Positions 25,352-34,635 of a stretch of DNA of 64,000 nucleotides are shown here, piece after piece. The translations under genes were made by a program, and so were the position numbers. Position 1 is the first letter of the stretch. Each line of letters opens with the position of its first letter. Source of the DNA: Marinimicrococcus sp033875255 (lineage in GTDB: Bacteria > Pseudomonadota > Alphaproteobacteria > Geminicoccales > Geminicoccaceae); the NCBI GenBank assembly GCA_033875255.1, contig JAWZSN010000028.1, positions 1-64,000 of the forward strand, in the 5' to 3' direction. The notes under the pieces were generated by a model. The model searched no databases. It was not told the origin of the DNA and was given only the letters and a program-made list of their open reading frames with translations.

Positions 25352-26949
25352 GCGGCGAGCGCCTCTGGCTCTACGACACGACCCTGCGCGACGGCGCCCA
25401 GACCCAGGGCGTCGACTTCAGCCAGGCCGACAAGCTGCGCATCGCCCGCGATCTCGACGCGCTCGGCATCGACTATGTCGAGGGTGGCTGGCCCGGCGCC
25501 AACCCTACCGACGACGGATTCTTCGCCGACCCGCCCGAGCTGCGCCGAGCAAGGCTCTGCGCCTTCGGCATGACCCGCCGCGCCGGCCGCAGCGCTGCCA
25601 ACGATCCGGCGCTGGCGCCACTCTTGCGCAGCAAGGCCGACGTCATCACGCTGGTGGGCAAGACCTCGCTGCGCCAGGTGCAGGGGGCGCTCGGCGTCGA
25701 GGGCGACGAGAATCTCGCGATGATCGGCGATTCGCTGCGCGAGGCGGGCTCGCGGGTGTCCGAGACGATGTTCGACGCCGAGCACTTCTTCGACGGCTGG
25801 AAGGAGGATGCGGGCTTTGCGCTCTCCTGCCTCGAGGCGGCGCTGGAGGCGGGCGCCCGCTGGATCGTCCTGTGCGACACCAATGGCGGCACCCTGCCCC
25901 ACGAGATCGCCCGCATCGTCGAGGAGGTCGGGCGCAAGATCCCCGGCGAGCGGCTGGGCATCCACACCCACGACGACACCGAGAACGCGGTCGCCAACTC
26001 ACTGATGGCGGTGCGGGCCGGCGTGCGGCAGGTGCAGGGGACCCTCAACGGCCTGGGCGAGCGCTGCGGCAACGCCAACCTGGTGAGCCTGCTGCCCACG
26101 CTGGTGCTCAAGATGGGCTACGAGACCGGCGTCGACGCCGAGGGGCTGCGCCGGCTGACCCACGTCTCGCGGACCTTCGACGAGCGGCTCAACCGCACGC
26201 CGGACCGGCACGCCGCCTATGTCGGCGCCAGCGCCTTCGCCCACAAGGCCGGGCTGCACGCCTCGGCGGTGGCCAAGAGCCCGGCCTTCTACGAGCATAT
26301 CGACCCGAGCCTCGTGGGCAACGCCCGCGACGTGCTGGTCTCCGGCCAGGCGGGCCGCTCGAACCTCCTGGCGCGCTTCGACGAGATGGGCCTCGATCTG
26401 GTGCCCGACGCCGAGCAGACCCAGGCGATCCTGGCCGCCATCAAGGAGCGCGAGGCGCGTGGCTGGGCCTATGACGGCGCCTCGGCGAGCTTCGAGCTCC
26501 TGGTGCGCCGCGAGATGGGCGGCGTGCCCGACTATTTCGCCCTCATGAGCTTTCGCGCCATCGACGAGCGGCGCTTCAACGCCAAGGGCGAGCGGGTGAC
26601 CCTCTCCGAGGCCACCATCAAGCTCGCCGTCGGCAAGGAGCATTTCTTTACCGTGGCCGAGGGCAACGGCCCGGTGAACGCGCTCGACCACGCGCTGCGG
26701 CAGGCGCTGAGCACCACCTATCCCTCGCTCGGCCACATGCAGCTGGTGGACTACAAGGTGCGGATCCTGACGCCGGAGGCCGGCACCGCGGCGGTCACGC
26801 GGGTCATCATCGAGAGCGCCGACGACGAGGGCCGGGTCTGGCAGACGGTCGGCGTCTCGGGCAACATCATCGACGCTTCCTACATGGCGCTCCACGACGC
26901 CATCACCTGGAAGCTCCTGGTCGACGGAGCGGCGGCACCCTCGTCATGA
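25348..26949 (+). CDS. cimA: (R)-citramalate synthase
   Basis: A 533-residue HMGL-like enzyme. LYDTTLRDGAQTQGVDFS opens the TIM barrel, with IHTHDDTENAVANS and GTLNGLGERCGNANL as metal and acetyl-CoA segments. The C-terminal LeuA dimer/regulatory domain begins about residue 370 (SFELLVRR ... VDYKVRIL). The length and VEGGWPGANPTD match CimA rather than LeuA. It condenses pyruvate with acetyl-CoA for the threonine-independent isoleucine route. Start ATG 25348 overlaps the cysS stop, and its own stop overlaps trmJ. Confidence 0.92.
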   Translation: MSGERLWLYDTTLRDGAQTQGVDFSQADKLRIARDLDALGIDYVEGGWPGANPTDDGFFADPPELRRARLCAFGMTRRAGRSAANDPALAPLLRSKADVITLVGKTSLRQVQGALGVEGDENLAMIGDSLREAGSRVSETMFDAEHFFDGWKEDAGFALSCLEAALEAGARWIVLCDTNGGTLPHEIARIVEEVGRKIPGERLGIHTHDDTENAVANSLMAVRAGVRQVQGTLNGLGERCGNANLVSLLPTLVLKMGYETGVDAEGLRRLTHVSRTFDERLNRTPDRHAAYVGASAFAHKAGLHASAVAKSPAFYEHIDPSLVGNARDVLVSGQAGRSNLLARFDEMGLDLVPDAEQTQAILAAIKEREARGWAYDGASASFELLVRREMGGVPDYFALMSFRAIDERRFNAKGERVTLSEATIKLAVGKEHFFTVAEGNGPVNALDHALRQALSTTYPSLGHMQLVDYKVRILTPEAGTAAVTRVIIESADDEGRVWQTVGVSGNIIDASYMALHDAITWKLLVDGAAAPSS

Positions 26950-27716
26950 AGCTCACCCACAAGGCAGCAGGGGCCGCGCGCCATCTCGCTCCGGCCCCGG
27001 TGGTGGTGCTGTGCCGCCCGCAGCTCGGCGAGAATGTCGGCACCACGGCGCGCGCCATGCTCAATTTCGGTCTCACCGAGCTGCGCCTGGTGAGCCCCGA
27101 ATGCGGCTGGCCCAACGCCAAGGCGGTGGTCGCCTGCTCGGGCGCCTATGCCGTCTTGAACGGGATCCGCCTGTTCGACACGGTGGAGCAGGCGGTGGCC
27201 GACCTCCACCACGTCTACGCGACCACGGCGCGCGCCCGCGAGCTCAAGAAGCCCATCGTCACCGCCGAGGCGGCAGTGCACGAGACGCGCCAGGCGATGG
27301 CCGAGGAGCGCAAGGTGGGCTTCCTGTTCGGCGCCGAGCGCACCGGCCTCACCAACGAGGAGCTGCTGCTTGCCGACGCGGTGCTGTCGATCCCGCTCAA
27401 CCCCGATTTCTCGTCGCTCAACCTCGCCCAGGCGGTGCTGCTGCTCTCCTACGAGTGGTTCAAGAGCGGCGACGCCACGCCGGCGGTCCGCGCCGCCCGC
27501 AAGGAGGGCGAGCCCGCCACCAAGGCCGAGGTCGACGGACTGTTGGGCCAGCTCGTCGACAGTCTCGACGTGGTCGATTTCTTCAAGAGCGCCGACCGCC
27601 GCCAAGGGCTGGTGCGGACCATCAAGGTGATGATCGAGCGCCGCTCCTGGACCCGCCCGGAGATCCATCTCTTCCGCGGCATCGTCAAGGAGCTGAGCCA
27701 GGGCGGCAGGCGCTGA
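26946..27716 (+). CDS. trmJ: tRNA (cytidine/uridine-2'-O-)-methyltransferase TrmJ-like (SPOUT family)
   Basis: A 256-residue SpoU/TrmH-type methyltransferase. PVVVLCRPQLGENVGTTARAMLNFGL is motif 1, GFLFGAERTGLTNEELLLAD motif 2, and IPLNPDFSSLNLAQAVLLLSYE motif 3 of the knotted SAM site. The C-terminal helical tail is typical of TrmJ, which methylates position 32 of tRNAs. The start ATG overlaps the cimA stop by four bases, ending a cysS-cimA-trmJ unit. Confidence 0.9.
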   Translation: MKLTHKAAGAARHLAPAPVVVLCRPQLGENVGTTARAMLNFGLTELRLVSPECGWPNAKAVVACSGAYAVLNGIRLFDTVEQAVADLHHVYATTARARELKKPIVTAEAAVHETRQAMAEERKVGFLFGAERTGLTNEELLLADAVLSIPLNPDFSSLNLAQAVLLLSYEWFKSGDATPAVRAARKEGEPATKAEVDGLLGQLVDSLDVVDFFKSADRRQGLVRTIKVMIERRSWTRPEIHLFRGIVKELSQGGRR

Positions 27717-27825
27717 GCCCTGCGTCAGCGGGGGGGCAGGCCGCCACGCCCGCATCGGGCCTCGTCCCGGCGCGGCGGCTTGCGCTAGCTTCGCGCGCGC
27801 CAACCACCATCAGCGGAGGAAGACC

Positions 27826-28284
27826 ATGCAGACCGAACAGCGCCTGAAGGAGCTCGGCATCGAGCTGCCCAGGACCAGCGCGCCCGTCGCCACCTATGTC
27901 AACGCCGTCCAGACCGGCAACCTGCTGTTCCTCTCGGGCAAGGGCCCGGTGCAGGCCGATGGCAGCCAGGCCCGCGGCAAGGTGGGCCGCGACGTGACCA
28001 CCGAGGAGGCGTACAAGCATGCCCGGCTGGTCGGCCTGCAGCTCGTCGCGGTGATGAAGGACGAGCTGGGCGACCTCGACCGGGTGAAGCGGATCGTCAA
28101 GGTGCTGGGCATGGTCAACGGCGTGCCGGAGTTCGAGGACCATCCCAAGGTCATCAACGGCTGCTCCGACCTGTTCGGCGAGATCTTCGGCGAGCGCGGC
28201 CGGCACGCCCGCTCGGCGGTCGGCATGGGCGGCCTGCCGCACAGCATCACCGTCGAGATCGAGTGCATCGTCGAGGTCGGCTGA
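27826..28284 (+). CDS. RidA/YjgF-family protein
   Basis: A 152-residue chorismate-mutase-like fold protein of the RidA superfamily. The start QRLKELGIELP and the central LFLSGKGPV and SDLFGEIFGERGRHARSAVGMGGLP segments fit the longer YER057c/UK114-like subgroup. The usual RidA arginine is present in RGRHARSA. RidA proper hydrolyses reactive enamines formed by PLP enzymes; this subgroup is less studied and might act on another imine or carbamate. It follows trmJ after 109 bp with its own GGAGGA site. Confidence 0.85.
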   Translation: MQTEQRLKELGIELPRTSAPVATYVNAVQTGNLLFLSGKGPVQADGSQARGKVGRDVTTEEAYKHARLVGLQLVAVMKDELGDLDRVKRIVKVLGMVNGVPEFEDHPKVINGCSDLFGEIFGERGRHARSAVGMGGLPHSITVEIECIVEVG

Positions 28285-28361
28285 GCCGCCCCGGCGCGCG
28301 TCAATACCGGTCCCGCCGGGCGTCATGCGCCGGCGGGCGCCGCATCAGCGGAGAAGTCCTC

Positions 28362-28925
28362 ATGCGTCTTGCCCTGCTGCCGATGGGCGTGGCCCTGGCT
28401 CTGACCGGCTGCCTCGAGGCAGGGGGCGGCAAGATGCCGTCCCAGCGCCCGGCGGTGAGCATCGCCGACCAGGTGACCTCGATCGACCGCCAGCTCGTGG
28501 TGGGCGGCTGGCAGTGCCGCGAGCTCAACCCTTATCCCGATGCGCCGATCGTCATCAACACCACGACCTTCTATCCCGACGGCTACTTCACCAGCCAGTC
28601 GACCGGGCAGGCGCAGGCAGGGCTGCCGATGGGCGGCTCCGGCACCGTGACCACCCGCGGCAGGTGGCGGGCCGAGGAAGGGCGGCTGGTAACCTCCGAG
28701 GTGGTCGCCGAGGCGGCCCGGGCGCCCGCGACGGGTGCTGGCGGCAGCGCCGACATCGTGGGCTCCGTGCTCTCGCAGATCGGGCCGCTGCTGGTCGGCG
28801 GGGGCCAGGCGGCACAGCCCCAGGGCGGCGCCAGCGAGGTGCTCGAGCTCACCCGCAGCACCATGGTCCTCAAGAGCCTCGACGTGCAGGATCCGCCCAT
28901 CGTGACCTGCACCCGCACCTCCTGA
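28362..28925 (+). CDS. Hypothetical lipoprotein
   Basis: A 187-residue protein with a lipobox (ALALTGC, Cys at about residue 17). The mature part contains SIADQVTSIDRQLVVGGWQCRELN, then a strand-rich segment (INTTTFYPDGYFTSQ, GRWRAEEGRLVTSEV), a glycine/alanine linker and LELTRSTMVLKS. It resembles small periplasmic domains that sense or bind small ligands, but I do not recognise a family. A 10-bp hairpin follows. Confidence 0.65.
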   Translation: MRLALLPMGVALALTGCLEAGGGKMPSQRPAVSIADQVTSIDRQLVVGGWQCRELNPYPDAPIVINTTTFYPDGYFTSQSTGQAQAGLPMGGSGTVTTRGRWRAEEGRLVTSEVVAEAARAPATGAGGSADIVGSVLSQIGPLLVGGGQAAQPQGGASEVLELTRSTMVLKSLDVQDPPIVTCTRTS

Positions 28926-28932
28926 GGCCGCA

Positions 28933-28955
28933 CCGCCCGCGCCCGGCGCGGGCGG
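28933..28955. terminator. Hairpin between convergent genes
   Basis: CCGCCCGCGC-CCG-GCGCGGGCGG is a perfect 10-bp stem, 8 bp after the lipoprotein stop and 6 bp before the stop of the facing small gene. It has no T-run, so it may be a bidirectional pause or Rho-aided terminator. Confidence 0.5.
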
Positions 28956-28960
28956 AGCCT

Positions 28961-29155
28961 TCAGCCGCCCGGGCGCTTGCGTCCGTACTGGCCGGAGAGG
29001 AAAAGCTCCCACAAGCCCCAGCCGGTCATGCCCAGCGCCAGCCAGAACCACAGGCTGCCGGGCTCGTTCCAGGCTTCCAGCGCCAGCCAGCCGAGACAGA
29101 AGCCCATGGCGGCGAGGCGCCGCCACAGGGGCTCGAACCAGGCGTGGTACTGCAC
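28961..29155 (-). CDS. Small two-helix membrane protein
   Basis: A 64-residue protein with two hydrophobic segments (LAAMGFCLGWLALEAW and LWFWLALGMTGWGLWELFL) and a basic tail. Start GTG 29155 has GGGAGG 9 bp upstream and lies 23 bp after the stop of the M20 peptidase gene, in the same direction. It is therefore probably the last gene of that transcript. The protein family is unknown to me. Confidence 0.55.
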   Translation of the reverse strand: MQYHAWFEPLWRRLAAMGFCLGWLALEAWNEPGSLWFWLALGMTGWGLWELFLSGQYGRKRPGG

Positions 29156-29177
29156 GGGCGGCGCCTCCCGCGCGCAA

Positions 29178-30560
29178 TCAGTCGCGCCGCTTCTCGCCCA
29201 GGTCCCAGAACAGGCCGGCCATGATCGCCAGACCCTCGCGCACCACCGGCAGCAGCATGTGCTCGTCGGGCGCGTGCTGGCTGCAGCCGCCATAGGAGTG
29301 CGGCACCCAGACCATCGGCAGATCGAGGACCTCGGCGAAGATGTCGCCCGGCAGCGAGCCGCCGGTATTGGGCAGCAGGCCGGGCTTCTTCCCGGTGGTC
29401 TCCTCGACCGAGGCGCAGGCGAGGCGGATGTCGGGATGGTCCGGCTCGGTGCGCGAGGCGCCGAACACATTGGCGCGGGCCTGGACGATCTCGACCATCG
29501 AGAAGCCCTTGGCATCGAGATGGCGGCGCAGGGCCGGGGCGATCTCGTCGATGTCGGTGCCGACCACGAAGCGCAGCTGGCAGACCGCCTCCGCAGTGCC
29601 GGGAATGGCGTTTTGCGGGGCTTCCGGCGTGCCTGCGTGGAGGGTCAGGATCTCCAGCGTGTTCCAGCCGAAGAGCTGCTCGGCGGGGGTGAGGCCGGGC
29701 TCGCCCCATTCGGGGTCGATCTCGGGTGCACCGGGACCGCCCACCGGCAGGTCCTTCAGCGCCTCGCGCACGGCGGGCGTGAGGCTGGTGGGGCGCCACT
29801 CGGGGATCAGGATGCGGCCCCTGGCATCGGTGATGCTGGCCAGGGCATGCGCCAGCACGACCGCCGGGTTGGTCAACAGGCCGCCCCAGTTGCCGCTGTG
29901 ATGCGCCCCCTCGCGGCAGCTCACCTTGAGCCGCAGCGGCATGCCACCCCGATTGCCGCAGTAGATGGTCGGCAGGCCGATCTCAAGCCGCGGCCCGTCG
30001 GAGGCCACCAGGAGGTCGGCGGCGAGAAGATCGCGCTGCTGCTCGCAGAAGGTCCGCAGGCCGGGCGAGCCGGTCTCCTCGCTGGTCTCGATCAGCACGG
30101 TGAGGTTGAAGCCCAGCTTCCCGCGGGTCGCCAGCACCGCCTCGAGAGCGGCGAGATTGATCGTGTGCTGGCCCTTATTGTCGGCGGTGCCGCGGCCGTA
30201 GAGCCGTTCGCCGGACCGTTCCAGCGTCCACGGATCGCGGCCCTCGGCCCAGCGCCCCTCCATGCCGCGGACGGTGTCGCCGTGCCCGTAGGTGAGGATG
30301 GTGGGCAGGGCCGGATCCGCGATGCGCCGCGCCACGAGGAAGGGGCCGCCGGCGGGGTCGGGATTGTCGAAGATGCGGGCCTCGGCGCCCAGCGCCGCCA
30401 TGGCCGGCGCGATGTCCTCCTCGAGATAGCGGCGCAGCTCGGCGGCCCGCTCGGGGCTCTGGCTTTCGGTGCGAAACGCGACGCGGCGGGCCAGCACCTC
30501 CTCGAAACGGCCCTCGTCGAGGAAGGCCTGGGCGCTGGCGATGGCGGCGGACCGGGTCAT
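29178..30560 (-). CDS. M20-family metallopeptidase (dipeptidase/amidohydrolase)
   Basis: A 460-residue zinc hydrolase of the M20/M25/M40 group. TYGHGDTVRG (zinc His with the following Asp), GRGTADNKGQHTINL (bridging Asp), and LIETSEETGSPG (catalytic Glu pair) are in order, with the dimerisation lid domain between and PNTGGSLPGD plus SYGGCSQHAPDEH near the end. It cleaves a peptide or N-acyl amide bond. Start ATG 30560 (MTRSAAIA) is preferred over upstream frame. Substrate not deducible. Confidence 0.87.
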   Translation of the reverse strand: MTRSAAIASAQAFLDEGRFEEVLARRVAFRTESQSPERAAELRRYLEEDIAPAMAALGAEARIFDNPDPAGGPFLVARRIADPALPTILTYGHGDTVRGMEGRWAEGRDPWTLERSGERLYGRGTADNKGQHTINLAALEAVLATRGKLGFNLTVLIETSEETGSPGLRTFCEQQRDLLAADLLVASDGPRLEIGLPTIYCGNRGGMPLRLKVSCREGAHHSGNWGGLLTNPAVVLAHALASITDARGRILIPEWRPTSLTPAVREALKDLPVGGPGAPEIDPEWGEPGLTPAEQLFGWNTLEILTLHAGTPEAPQNAIPGTAEAVCQLRFVVGTDIDEIAPALRRHLDAKGFSMVEIVQARANVFGASRTEPDHPDIRLACASVEETTGKKPGLLPNTGGSLPGDIFAEVLDLPMVWVPHSYGGCSQHAPDEHMLLPVVREGLAIMAGLFWDLGEKRRD

Positions 30561-30611
30561 GGGGCAGAAACCTTCGAAGGCGGGCTGACGCAAGCGGCCG
30601 GCGATGGCGGG

Positions 30612-30650
30612 ACACGAAAAGGAAACGGCGCCCCGAAGAGCGCCGTTCTC
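30612..30650 (-). terminator. Intrinsic terminator of the class III aminotransferase gene
   Basis: On the minus strand AACGGCGC-TCTTCGGG-GCGCCGTT (positions 30647-30624) is followed by TCCTTTTCG. It lies about 20 bp past the stop of the aminotransferase gene and before the M20 gene start, so the two genes are probably separate transcripts. Confidence 0.75.
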
Positions 30651-30667
30651 CTCTCGGCAGGCGAGGC

Positions 30668-32050
30668 TCAGGCGGCCTTGGGAAGGACGCCGGCCACGTC
30701 GTCGAGGGCCGCCGTGAGGCGGTCGAAGAGCTGGTCGATCTCGGCCTCGGTGATGATCAGCGGCGGGCAGATGCCGACCGCGTCACCCGGCAGCGGGCGC
30801 AGGATCAGGCCGTGCGCGAGGCAGCGGGCGGTGACCTGCGGGGCCACCTTGGCCGACACCTCGAACTGCTCGCGCGTCTGCTTGTCGCGCACCAGCTCGA
30901 TGGCGCCGAGCAGGCCGACGCCGCGGGCCTCGCCCACCAGCGGGTGGTCGGCCAGCTGCGCCAGGCGCTTCTGGAAATGCGGCGAGACCTTCTGCACATG
31001 CTCGAGGGTCTTGTCTTCCTCGTAGATCTTCAGCGTCTCGAGGGCCACGGCAGCGGAGACCGGATGGCCGCCATAGGTGTAGCCCATGCCGAAATTGCCG
31101 TGCTTGGCGGAGAAGTCGGCGATCACCCCATAGAAATCCTGGCTCATCAGCAGCGCCGAGATCGGCAGGTAGGCCGAGCTGAGCTGCTTGGCGCAGGTCA
31201 TGAGATCCGGCTGGATGCCGTAGGTGTCGCAGCCCCACATATTGCCGGTGCGGCAGAAGCCGTTGATGACCTCATCGGCGACCATCAGCACGTCGTGCTT
31301 CTTGAGGACCGCCTGGATCTTCTCGAAATAGCCCCGGGGCGGCACCACAACGCCGCCCGCACCCATGACCGGCTCGGCCACGAAGGCGGCCACGGTGTCG
31401 GCGCCGAGCGAGCGGATCAGCGTGTCGACCTCGTTGGCGAGGCGCGTGGAGAAATCGTCCTCGCTCTCGCCGGGCAGGCCCTCGCGGTAGTGGGACGGCG
31501 TGGTGACGTGGAAGAACCGGTCGGACATCGGCAGGTCGAAGCCGGCCCGGGCATAGGGCAGGCCGGTCAGGTGGCCGGCCGCCAGGGTGATGCCGTGATA
31601 GGCGCGGCGGCGGCCGATGATCCGCTTCTTCTCGGGCTTGCCGCGGGCGTTGTTGTAGTACCACACCAGCTTGATGGCGGTGTCGATGGCCTCGGAGCCC
31701 GAGTTCATCAAGAACGCCTTGGCGAGCGGCGCGGGCGCCATCTGGACCAGCTTCTCGCTCAGCTCGATCACCGGCTCGGAGGAGCGGTGCGAGAAGGTGT
31801 GGGTGTAGGGCATCAGCTCGAGCTGGCGGCGGGCGGCCTCGGCGAGGCGCTTCTCGCTGAAGCCGAGCGACGCGCACCACAGGCCGGCCAGGCCCTCGAG
31901 ATACTGCTTGCCCTCGTCGTCCTTGACCCAGACGCCTTCGCCGCCGGTGATGACCAGCGGGCCCTGCTCCTCGTGCTGGCGCAGGTTGGTGTACCCATGA
32001 ACGGTATAGGCAATATCGCGCGCTGCGAGCGAATTCGGCGCCGAGCTCAT
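30668..32050 (-). CDS. Class III aminotransferase (omega-amino acid:pyruvate type)
   Basis: A 460-residue PLP enzyme. Key parts are FLMNSGSEAIDTAIKLVWYY (phosphate loop), RRRAYHGITLAAG, AFVAEPVMGAGGVVVPP, VADEVINGFCRTG (Asp to the PLP nitrogen) and PDLMTCAKQLSSAYLPISA with the Schiff-base lysine. This set is typical of beta-alanine/putrescine/taurine:pyruvate aminotransferases. Length is normal. Start ATG 32050 is chosen because the N-terminus MSSAPNSLAARDIAYTVHGYTN matches the family. It has its own terminator. The amine donor is uncertain. Confidence 0.87.
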   Translation of the reverse strand: MSSAPNSLAARDIAYTVHGYTNLRQHEEQGPLVITGGEGVWVKDDEGKQYLEGLAGLWCASLGFSEKRLAEAARRQLELMPYTHTFSHRSSEPVIELSEKLVQMAPAPLAKAFLMNSGSEAIDTAIKLVWYYNNARGKPEKKRIIGRRRAYHGITLAAGHLTGLPYARAGFDLPMSDRFFHVTTPSHYREGLPGESEDDFSTRLANEVDTLIRSLGADTVAAFVAEPVMGAGGVVVPPRGYFEKIQAVLKKHDVLMVADEVINGFCRTGNMWGCDTYGIQPDLMTCAKQLSSAYLPISALLMSQDFYGVIADFSAKHGNFGMGYTYGGHPVSAAVALETLKIYEEDKTLEHVQKVSPHFQKRLAQLADHPLVGEARGVGLLGAIELVRDKQTREQFEVSAKVAPQVTARCLAHGLILRPLPGDAVGICPPLIITEAEIDQLFDRLTAALDDVAGVLPKAA

Positions 32051-32213
32051 GACTGACTCCCCGAACCGGCCGCCCTCGGGCAGCCGGCTGTCTTGGTGGC
32101 TGTTGTAACCGGCCGGGACTGTACCAACGCGCCCTTCCGGCAGCAACGTGAGCGCTGGCTTGTCTGGCGTGTTCCAGCGCATATCTCCTCGGCGTCGAGC
32201 GGGAGATGAAGGC

Positions 32214-33293
32214 ATGACCGATACCAGCGCCACGACGGTGCCGCGCGAAGCCCCGGGCGAGACCGCCACAGGGCCGATGCCGGCCGGACATCCGCGGATT
32301 CCGGCCGCCCGCACGGGCGTCGTGCTGCTCAACCTCGGCACGCCGGATGGCACCGGCTACTTCCCGATGCGGCGCTATCTCTCGGAGTTTCTGTCGGATC
32401 GCCGGGTGATCAACTACTCGCCGCTGTTCTGGCAGCCGCTGCTGCAGGGCGTCATCCTGTCGCGGCGTCCCTTCAAGTCGGGGCACGCCTACGCCACGAT
32501 CTGGAACAAGGAGCGCGACGAGAGCCCGCTCAAGACGGTCACCCGCTCCCAGGCAGAGCGGCTCGCCGCGCGCCTCGAGGCCCGTGCTCCGGGTCTCGTG
32601 GTCGACTGGGCGATGCGCTACGGCAACCCCTCGACCGAATCGGTGCTCGACCGGCTGGTGGGTGAGGGCTGCCGCAGGCTCGTGCTCATGGCGCTCTATC
32701 CGCAATATGCGGCACCCACCACCGCCACCGCCTACGACAAGGCCTTCGACGCCCTCAAGCGGATGCGCTGGCAGCCGGCCATCCGCACGATGGGGCCCTA
32801 TCACGACCATCCGACCTATATCCGCCTGCTGGCGGAAAGCGTGCGCAGCCATCTGGCCGGGCTGGACTGGGAGCCCGAGCGGCTCGTCATGTCCTATCAC
32901 GGGGTGCCCAAGCGGTTCCTCATCGAGGGCGACCCCTATCACTGCCACTGCCAGAAGACGACGCGGCTGGTGCGCGAGGCGCTGGGCTGGCCGGAAGAGC
33001 GGGTGATGACCGTGTTCCAGTCGCGCTTCGGCCCCGAGGAATGGCTCCAGCCCTATCTCGACAAGACGCTCGAGAGCCTGCCGGGCGAGGGGGTGAGGAA
33101 GGTGGCGGTGATCTCGCCGGCCTTCGCCACCGACTGTCTCGAGACGCTGGAAGAGATCGCCATCGCCGGCAAGGAGAGCTTCCTCGGGGCGGGCGGCGAG
33201 GCATTCGCCTACATTCCCTGCCTCAACGACAGCGACGGGCATATCGACCTCCTCGAAGAGCTCGCCTTGACCGAGCTGGGCGGCTGGATCTGA
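32214..33293 (+). CDS. hemH: Ferrochelatase
   Basis: A 359-residue enzyme that inserts ferrous iron into protoporphyrin IX, the last step of haem synthesis. GVVLLNLGTPDGTGYFPMRRYLSEFLSD is the family beginning, RLVMSYHGVPKRF contains the catalytic His, and HCHCQKTTRLV, FQSRFGPEEWLQPY and SPAFATDCLETLEE complete the signature. There are about 35 extra residues at the N-terminus. Start ATG 32214 is preceded by GGGAGATGAAGGC. Confidence 0.95.
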   Translation: MTDTSATTVPREAPGETATGPMPAGHPRIPAARTGVVLLNLGTPDGTGYFPMRRYLSEFLSDRRVINYSPLFWQPLLQGVILSRRPFKSGHAYATIWNKERDESPLKTVTRSQAERLAARLEARAPGLVVDWAMRYGNPSTESVLDRLVGEGCRRLVLMALYPQYAAPTTATAYDKAFDALKRMRWQPAIRTMGPYHDHPTYIRLLAESVRSHLAGLDWEPERLVMSYHGVPKRFLIEGDPYHCHCQKTTRLVREALGWPEERVMTVFQSRFGPEEWLQPYLDKTLESLPGEGVRKVAVISPAFATDCLETLEEIAIAGKESFLGAGGEAFAYIPCLNDSDGHIDLLEELALTELGGWI

Positions 33294-33339
33294 GGTCGGC
33301 CCCTCGTCACCGGCGGCGGCATCGGCTAGGACACGGGCC

Positions 33340-34539
33340 GTGGCGCCAGCACAACCGGGATGCGCGGCCTTGCCCCTGAAGGCTCTCGACGAGAAGGTGG
33401 AGCGCGGCGAGCTCCAGTTCGACCCCAGACAGCGCGCGGCGGCCGAGCGGCTCGACCGCCTGGCGGCCGAGCTGGCGGCCTGGAAGCCGGCTCCGCCGCG
33501 CCCGTCCGGCGGCTTTCTCTCGCGCCTTCTGGGCGGCCGGGCGGAGCCCGCGGCACCGCCGCCGCAGGGCGTCTACATCCACGGCGATGTCGGCCGCGGC
33601 AAGTCGATGCTCATGGACCTCTTCGTGGCGCAGGCGCCGCTCGCGAAGAAGCGGCGGGTGCACTTCCACGAGTTCATGCTGGAGGCTCAGCGGCGCCTGC
33701 ACGCGATCCGCCAGGAGGGCGGGGACGACCCGCTCCGCCGGCTCGCCGCCGAGCTGGCGAAGGAGCAGCGTCTGCTCTGCTTCGACGAGTTCCACGTCGT
33801 CAACATCGCCGACGCGATGATCCTGGGACGGCTGTTCGAGGGGCTGTTCGAGGAGGGCGTGGTGGTGGTCGCGACGTCCAACTGGCCGCCGCGCCGGCTC
33901 TACGAGAACGGCCTCAACCGCGAGCGCTTCCTGCCGTTCATCGAGCTGCTGGTGGAAAGGCTCGACGTGCTGGCCCTGGACGGGCCCGTCGACTACCGCC
34001 TCAGCCGGCTGCGCGACATGCCGGTCTATCTGAGCCCGCTCGGCCCCTTCGCCGAGGCCAGGCTCGAGGAGATCTTCGCGACCCTCACAGATGGAGCCAC
34101 GGGCGCGCCGGAGGAGGTCGAGGTGGGCAGCCGGCGGCTGACCGTGCCGCGCGCCGCTGGCGGCGTCGCGGTCTTCGAGTTTGCCGATCTGTGCGAGCGG
34201 GCGCTGGGAGCCGCCGACTATCTGGCGCTGACCGAGCGCTACCACTCGCTGATGCTCGAGAACGTGCCGCTGCTCACCCCCGACCGGCGCAACGAGGCGC
34301 GGCGTTTCATGACGCTGGTCGACGCCCTCTACGAGCGCCGCGTGATGCTGTTCCTCTCCGCCGAGGCGCCGCCCGAGCGGCTCTATCCCGAAGGCGACGG
34401 CGCGTTCGAGTTCCAGCGCACCGTGAGCCGCCTGATGGAGATGCAGTCCTCCTCCTGGCTCGAGGCCTGCCGCGACCGCCGCGCCGACGCGCTGCCGGCC
34501 TCCTTCACCCCCTTCGCGCTGACCAACGATCTCGTCTGA
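33340..34539 (+). CDS. zapE: Cell division protein ZapE / AFG1-family ATPase
   Basis: A 399-residue P-loop ATPase. Walker A is GDVGRGKSM (82-90), Walker B LLCFDEFHVVNIADAMIL, and sensor-like VVVATSNWPPRRLYENGLNRERFLPFI follows. ZapE interacts with FtsZ and modulates Z-ring stability; the mitochondrial homologue AFG1 aids protein turnover. GTG 33340 begins 46 bp after hemH. Length and order of motifs are typical. Confidence 0.92.
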   Translation: MAPAQPGCAALPLKALDEKVERGELQFDPRQRAAAERLDRLAAELAAWKPAPPRPSGGFLSRLLGGRAEPAAPPPQGVYIHGDVGRGKSMLMDLFVAQAPLAKKRRVHFHEFMLEAQRRLHAIRQEGGDDPLRRLAAELAKEQRLLCFDEFHVVNIADAMILGRLFEGLFEEGVVVVATSNWPPRRLYENGLNRERFLPFIELLVERLDVLALDGPVDYRLSRLRDMPVYLSPLGPFAEARLEEIFATLTDGATGAPEEVEVGSRRLTVPRAAGGVAVFEFADLCERALGAADYLALTERYHSLMLENVPLLTPDRRNEARRFMTLVDALYERRVMLFLSAEAPPERLYPEGDGAFEFQRTVSRLMEMQSSSWLEACRDRRADALPASFTPFALTNDLV

Positions 34540-34635
34540 GACAGCGGCTCGCCCGGCGACGGCGCTCCGCCGGCAGGCTGGCAGTGGCGCGCTGCCCCGG
34601 TGCGCATCGGGCGCGCCGCCTGAAGCCGGGCGGGC

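Noticed and set aside
23902..26949. A 1015-residue fusion protein
   Set aside because: The cimA frame merely stays open through cysS. The upstream part is nonsense, and ATG 25348 gives the exact CimA start.
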